A stretch of 64,000 nucleotides of DNA, from positions 23,660,037 to 23,724,036 of the forward strand of contig BSYO01000004.1 in assembly GCA_033239525.1 (NCBI GenBank), written 5' to 3'. The DNA comes from Nepenthes gracilis. Taxonomy: Eukaryota > Streptophyta > Magnoliopsida > Caryophyllales > Nepenthaceae. Shown piece after piece: positions 59,330-64,000 of this stretch (its first letter is position 1; every line of letters begins with the position of its first letter). Under the pieces are notes generated by a model that was not told where the DNA came from, searched no databases, and saw only the letters and a program-made list of their open reading frames with translations. The position numbers and the translations under genes were made by a program.

Positions 59330-62283
59330 CAGTTCTTCAGCTCATCTTATTAACACGGAAACATGACTGCCAATAACTTGAGATATTTCTACTGCAAAAT
59401 TTTTACTTCAGTTAATTAGATATGTGCAACTAGGGCTTGTTGTGCAGACAATCATTTTCATGTAAATTCTTTTTGCTACCACAATTCAAATTTGTAGATA
59501 TACCATGAAGAGAAATGCAAGTGGATTTGTTGCAACTATTATCTAGAAATAGTTGGTTGCACGCACAACTATAAAATCATAAGAAGCAAGAATTGAAAGC
59601 TTCTCTGGATGAAGATATTTTCATCTTCATTTGGAAATGAGAATGGGAACAAAGACATGTCCACAGCCAGATTTATCGGTGCGTCCATAAGTAAATTCAG
59701 AATTTCAGTTTTTTGGACTTAACATATAATCTGGAGGATCAAAAAGCAGACTGCAGCATATGCTGTATATGTATTTTCTTTCTTTTTCTTCTTATTCATA
59801 TCAAATCATATCTTTTATTACTCGTATAATTGTATATATGGAGAAAATAGCCTAAACTTAAAGATAGTGACTTGTCTATTCTGCCAACTTAAGGTTCCAA
59901 ACTTACCATATAAAAAATCATATATGTTGTAACAAGATGGAGCTCTTATAACATATCAGGAAATGTCCATGTCAAAGCACAAACTCATGGTCTTAGACTT
60001 CCATTGAACTACACAGGAATACACGAATACATTACATTGCAGATATGGAAAGCTAGAAGAGTCCAACTATACCTACGATGTCAAGAAATTTTATCATCAA
60101 AGGAAAAGACAAATTAACTGATACTCACAAGAAATTAAAAAGGATTAGTGCTAAGACAAGTGGCTTTTGTGACATTATCTCATATAAGTACAAATACACA
60201 ATCGATTATTATACCAAAGTAAAACCTTCCAATAGGCCTTCAAAAAACTGTGAAATTGCTTCTTACAAGACTAATACGTTAAGGACATGTATCCCCCCTC
60301 TCTCTCCCCCCCCCCAAAAAAAGAACCATTGTTGCTTATGAAGTTCCCCTTTCACCCTTGTGAACCTTGAGCCTGTAGGCGGTATTATGAAAGTAATTTA
60401 CTTGAAGGGAATGTCAGTTGCCACCAATTGCATATGTGATAATCTTCTTGTCCACCATTTGAAGCCAGCCAACGAAATTAATCTTCTTGTCCCATGCTTG
60501 TCAATTAAACTATTATCTATGACTTTTTCAAAAATGACATTCAATAGGAAATAACTATGTAAACTAAGTTAATGACTGGACATCACCATATTATTATGAC
60601 TAGTCACTAATCTATGAATTCTGGTTTGGACAGTAGCATAATCTCCAACAAACAAGAATGGAGATTACAATAATTTCCGGAACCCTTTCTATAATAACAA
60701 GTTGGAAGCAAGAAAGATCCATGCCAACAGCCTTGTTGATTGAGATCTAATCAAGAGTGGGTATCTTACTCCATAAATTCTCCGTAGGATGATCAAATCT
60801 CTGCATGTGCTTTAGCCTTCAAACTTCTTCAGCTCATGCCCCAATTTATGATAGAGACTTTTTCTTTCTTCTCTTTCGTTATTTTTTTTTTTTTCAGGGT
60901 TTTGTTTGAGAGGGGAAAAGAGATAATCACAGCTTGCCACCCATGCTTTAAGAGTGCCAGCTTGTGTGCAGTAGACTATAAACCACTATTTAAGCCTTCA
61001 AACAACATAATTGAGTTGGTTCCTTGGCATGCTAATGAAGCATTTCCAATCATGCACTTAGGAGTTAAATTACTAGCACGACCTGTATTTCTCAGAATCA
61101 TGATTCAAAAACAATGCATGAAGCAGGTTTATACGCAATCTTTAAGCCTAAAGGGAATTTACATATGAACGGGCACATTAGTATAGATCTATTTAGGGCA
61201 GGCCTTCGGCTAATAACTCAAGCTTTTGGGTCAACTGATTCTTCAAAAGTGGTTAAGGACTTGGTGTCAATAAAAAATCTAGTCCTTAGCAAATTAATCC
61301 TCAATTTTTCATAAAAAATTCACATTCTAGTGGTAAATATTTTTCAATAAGTCTACCGCAAAAATTCATTAATCAGTACAAAGAATCTACTCCTAAACGA
61401 GGCATTCACAATAAATAGAAAAGAGACTCTCACATCTTGGGTATAGCAATATATATTTTACGGAGAAGTCTCTGTTGAACCCACTACCTCCAAGGCGTGA
61501 TAGAATAAAAGCACAGCCACATTGACCAATCAAGACAAGCCCCTTGGAATTAGGAATTCAATCTCTAAGCTTATTAAACGGAAAACATCTCTGCGTAAAC
61601 GTTCTATCATTATTATACTATTCATCTTTTAACTGAAACAAATAAATCAATCAAGGTGCCACAAACTCAAAATTTATAGCGGCAATATTGAATTTCTACA
61701 CTCTTAACTTGATAGGGAAAAAAATAATCAAAACCTAGCGCAAATTAATAAAGAAACAAAAAAGCAGATTTTTAGGGTACCGTAAGTTTTCATTTTCAAA
61801 TGCAGATTATGGAGGAAAGCCTGCGAGCAGCTGTTGAACTTGATTTCCGGTTTCTCGGCATTCCGATCGAAATCGGGTCACTCTACCCAGAATCGTCCGG
61901 TCAAAAATTCTACAATAGTTAACGCATATAATTACCATAGACGACGACGACGACGATTAAAAATAAGTAAATTCGATTAATTTCCCGGATTTCTAATATT
62001 TTTAATGAGAGTCTTGCATAATTACTCGAAACACTTAAAAATAAATAAATAAATAAATTATTTATTTAATAAAATATTTATTATTGATTCACCTAATATT
62101 TAATTTTAATCATTAATTAAATATAAAAATCTCTCTAATAAAAAGACAAAATGACACCGAAAAGAAATAGCAACTCTATCTAATTTAAAATTTGAAACTT
62201 TCAATATAAAGTTTAATATTTTAAATAAGTAATAAAGTTTGTAATTTTAAACAATTAATAAAATTTTACTTAAATATTAATTA
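59330..62283. other. No recognisable gene; possible non-coding transcript region
   Basis: The first few hundred bases should hold the 3' UTR of the receptor kinase gene. Beyond that the base composition (about 59.6-61.9 kb) looks transcript-like rather than purely AT-rich. Even so, no frame on either strand matches a known family, and the longest (60836-61168) is partly a poly-T artefact. Near 61810-61910 there is a GC-richer patch with a short frame on each strand, the kind of sequence seen in 5' leaders. A GAC/ACG microsatellite lies at about 61938-61955. From 61960 to 62283 the DNA is AT-rich with no gene. Confidence 0.4.
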
Positions 62284-62773
62284 AAATTAATATTTTTACA
62301 TAATTATTATATTTGAGATGTGAATATTTAAACATTAAAATATTTATAATTAACTCAAACTAGTCTAATTTTAATTATGAATCATTATAATTATGTTTTT
62401 CGAGTTGGAATAATCAAGCTTAGCTTAGTGGCAATAATTATATTTCAACATTCAGTTTAATTAAACATAATACTTATTTTATTAAGTCTATTATAAAATC
62501 TAAAAGAAAAAAAACATTTGCGTGATTAATAAAATTATTATTATATAATATAGTAATATTTTAAAATTCTAATTAAGAATATAATACTAATTTCTTTTGT
62601 TAAAGAAATAACTCATCCTAATAAAAATTTTCCTCCATTAAAAATTCAGGTTATTAATAAAAAATTACTATTCTACGTTTTTTTTTTTTCTCTAAGACTA
62701 TATTTTAATGAAAATTTTTAAATTTAATCATAATTTAATGACAGACATACTAATTAGACTATTTTATCCATTA
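62284..62773 (+). repeat. Direct duplication flanking a GC-rich core, left copy
   Basis: About 490 bp that recur at 63251-63722 with small indels. Shared landmarks in order are TTTGAGATGTGAATATTT, GAGTTGGAATAATCAAGCTT, CATTTGCGTGATTAATAAAA and ATGACAGACATACTAATTAG. Non-coding. The element type is unclear. Confidence 0.85.
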
Positions 62774-63250
62774 TTGAAACGCTCCTAGACCCGCATATTC
62801 GATATTATATTTTCCACCTCCACTGCTCAAAATATGGCCACAGCTTTTGCCGAGCTTACGCTTTTAAAACGCCTTCCTGAGAGATTCACGCTATTATAAA
62901 ACACGCTTCAACTTTCCTCCCCATCCGACACCGATGACCACAATCCACATCCCTCGGGACTCAACGTCCCTTGCACTCGATATTATTTTTCCGACACGGT
63001 GCCGGGTGAACCGGTGCTTGTGCGATGGGTGGCATTCATACTCTTTAGAGCTTGGGAAATTAGTCGCCCGTTCTTGGAGTTGGGTCACCTTCTTGCATGC
63101 CGAGGAGGGTGATGTTTATAAATGCCTGGGCGCCCAACTCACAGGTATAAAACACGCTCGATTTTCCTTGAGAGGAGTGGTTGGCTTATTCTTTGTGTTT
63201 CCGTTAGTTCCGTGGCGTGAAATTACCGTTGGGTGGTGGAAATATTACTT
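62774..63250. other. GC-richer core between the two direct copies, function unknown
   Basis: About 475 bp of clearly higher GC than its flanks. A plus-strand frame at 62934-63284 (116 codons) and a minus frame at 62894-63088 overlap; neither resembles a known protein. A TATAAAACACGCT motif occurs twice, at about 62895 and 63145, giving the core an internal repeat. It could be the inside of a miniature LTR-type element or simply unique DNA between tandem copies. Confidence 0.4.
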
Positions 63251-63722
63251 AAAATTAATATTTTTATATAATTATTATATTTGAGATGTGAATATTTAAA
63301 CATTAAAATATTTATAATTATCTCAAACTAGTCTAATTTTAATTATTAATCATTATAATTATGTTTTCGAGTTGGAATAATCAAGCTTAGCTGAGTGGCA
63401 ATAATTATATTTCACGTTTAATTAAACATAATACTTATTTTATAAATTATAAAATCTAAAAAAAAAAAAACATTTGCGTGATTAATAAAATCATTAGTAT
63501 ATAATATAGTAATATTTTAAAATTCTAATTAAGAATATAATACTAATTTCTTTTGTTAAAGAAATAACTCATCCTAATCCTTCATTAAAAATTCAGGTTG
63601 TTAATAAAAAAATTACTATTTTACGTTTCTTTTTTTTTCTCTAAGACTATATTTTAATAAAAATTTTTAAATTTAATCATAATTTAATGACAGACATACT
63701 AATTAGACTATTTTATCCATTA
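63251..63722 (+). repeat. Direct duplication flanking a GC-rich core, right copy
   Basis: Second copy of 62284-62773, shorter by about 18 bp because of several small deletions and otherwise nearly identical. To its right, 63723-64000 is AT-rich with no gene visible. Confidence 0.85.
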
Positions 63723-64000
63723 CAAAACTTATCCGTGATATTATCGATTGTATGTAAACGTCGCAAACATTTCTTTGGCGGCTAAATAAATATTTTATAT
63801 ACGTAAATGTATTGTGTTTGTATGTAGCGTAAATATTTTTAAAAAATAAAAAAATAAATTAAAATTACTTAATGTTGATTCTCTCAACTTATACATATAA
63901 ACTTATAAAGATTAAACTAAACATAAGAAAAAGGCAAAGAAATAACTATAATAAAATCAATAATGTTAAAGAAACCAAAAAGAGAAAAATTTATATCAAT

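Noticed and set aside
60836..61168. 110-codon plus frame as a gene
   Set aside because: Its Phe-rich start is a poly-T run and the rest resembles no known protein.

Overview
This window is nuclear DNA from a flowering plant, most likely a dicot. Its genes carry many introns with conserved splice phases, the intergenic DNA is very AT-rich, LTR-retrotransposon relics are common, and every recognisable protein belongs to an angiosperm family. It contains no bacterial-type operon, CRISPR array, rRNA or tRNA that I can see. I rebuilt the exons by hand from both strands, using family conservation, splice signals and phase continuity. Most open reading frames in the window are chance frames in introns or AT-rich DNA.

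Layout, left to right. (1) 915-1878, minus: the first three coding exons of a GPI-transamidase GAA1/GPAA1 subunit gene; the rest lies off the left edge. (2) 5118-22907, minus: a complete 21-exon P3A proton ATPase (950 aa), closest in character to the AHA10/PH5/TT13 branch. Its final exon is separated from the rest by a 6.06 kb intron holding Ty3/gypsy and Ty1/copia relics. A 5'-leader intron lies upstream, to about 24.06 kb. (3) 24.4-28.3 kb: a divergent intergenic region of microsatellite and duplicated AT-rich DNA. (4) 28539-48140, plus: a complete 14-exon phytoene desaturase (569 aa). Its introns hold two TRIM-like miniature LTR elements, a solo LTR with a perfect target-site duplication, and several copies of a MITE-like repeat that also sits in the ATPase introns. 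(5) 49101-52593, minus: a 3-exon TBL/DUF231 polysaccharide O-acetyltransferase (460 aa). (6) 53080-53957: a second solo LTR with a perfect target-site duplication. (7) 56142-59329, plus: an intronless PSY1R/PSKR-type LRR receptor kinase with a one-base frameshift in the kinase domain. (8) 59.3-64 kb: no recognisable gene; a direct duplication flanks a GC-rich core.

The genes do not form a functional cluster. They act in GPI anchoring (ER), proton pumping (vacuole or plasma membrane), carotenoid synthesis (plastid), cell-wall acetylation (Golgi) and peptide signalling (cell surface). The PDS and AHA10-like genes form a divergent neighbour pair; I recall, without being able to check, that these two genes are also close neighbours in grapevine.

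The most informative non-gene structure is the dense, dateable record of transposition in the introns. It includes a shared MITE-like family of at least ten copies, paired TRIMs and two TSD-verified solo LTRs. I found no convincing new multi-gene system.
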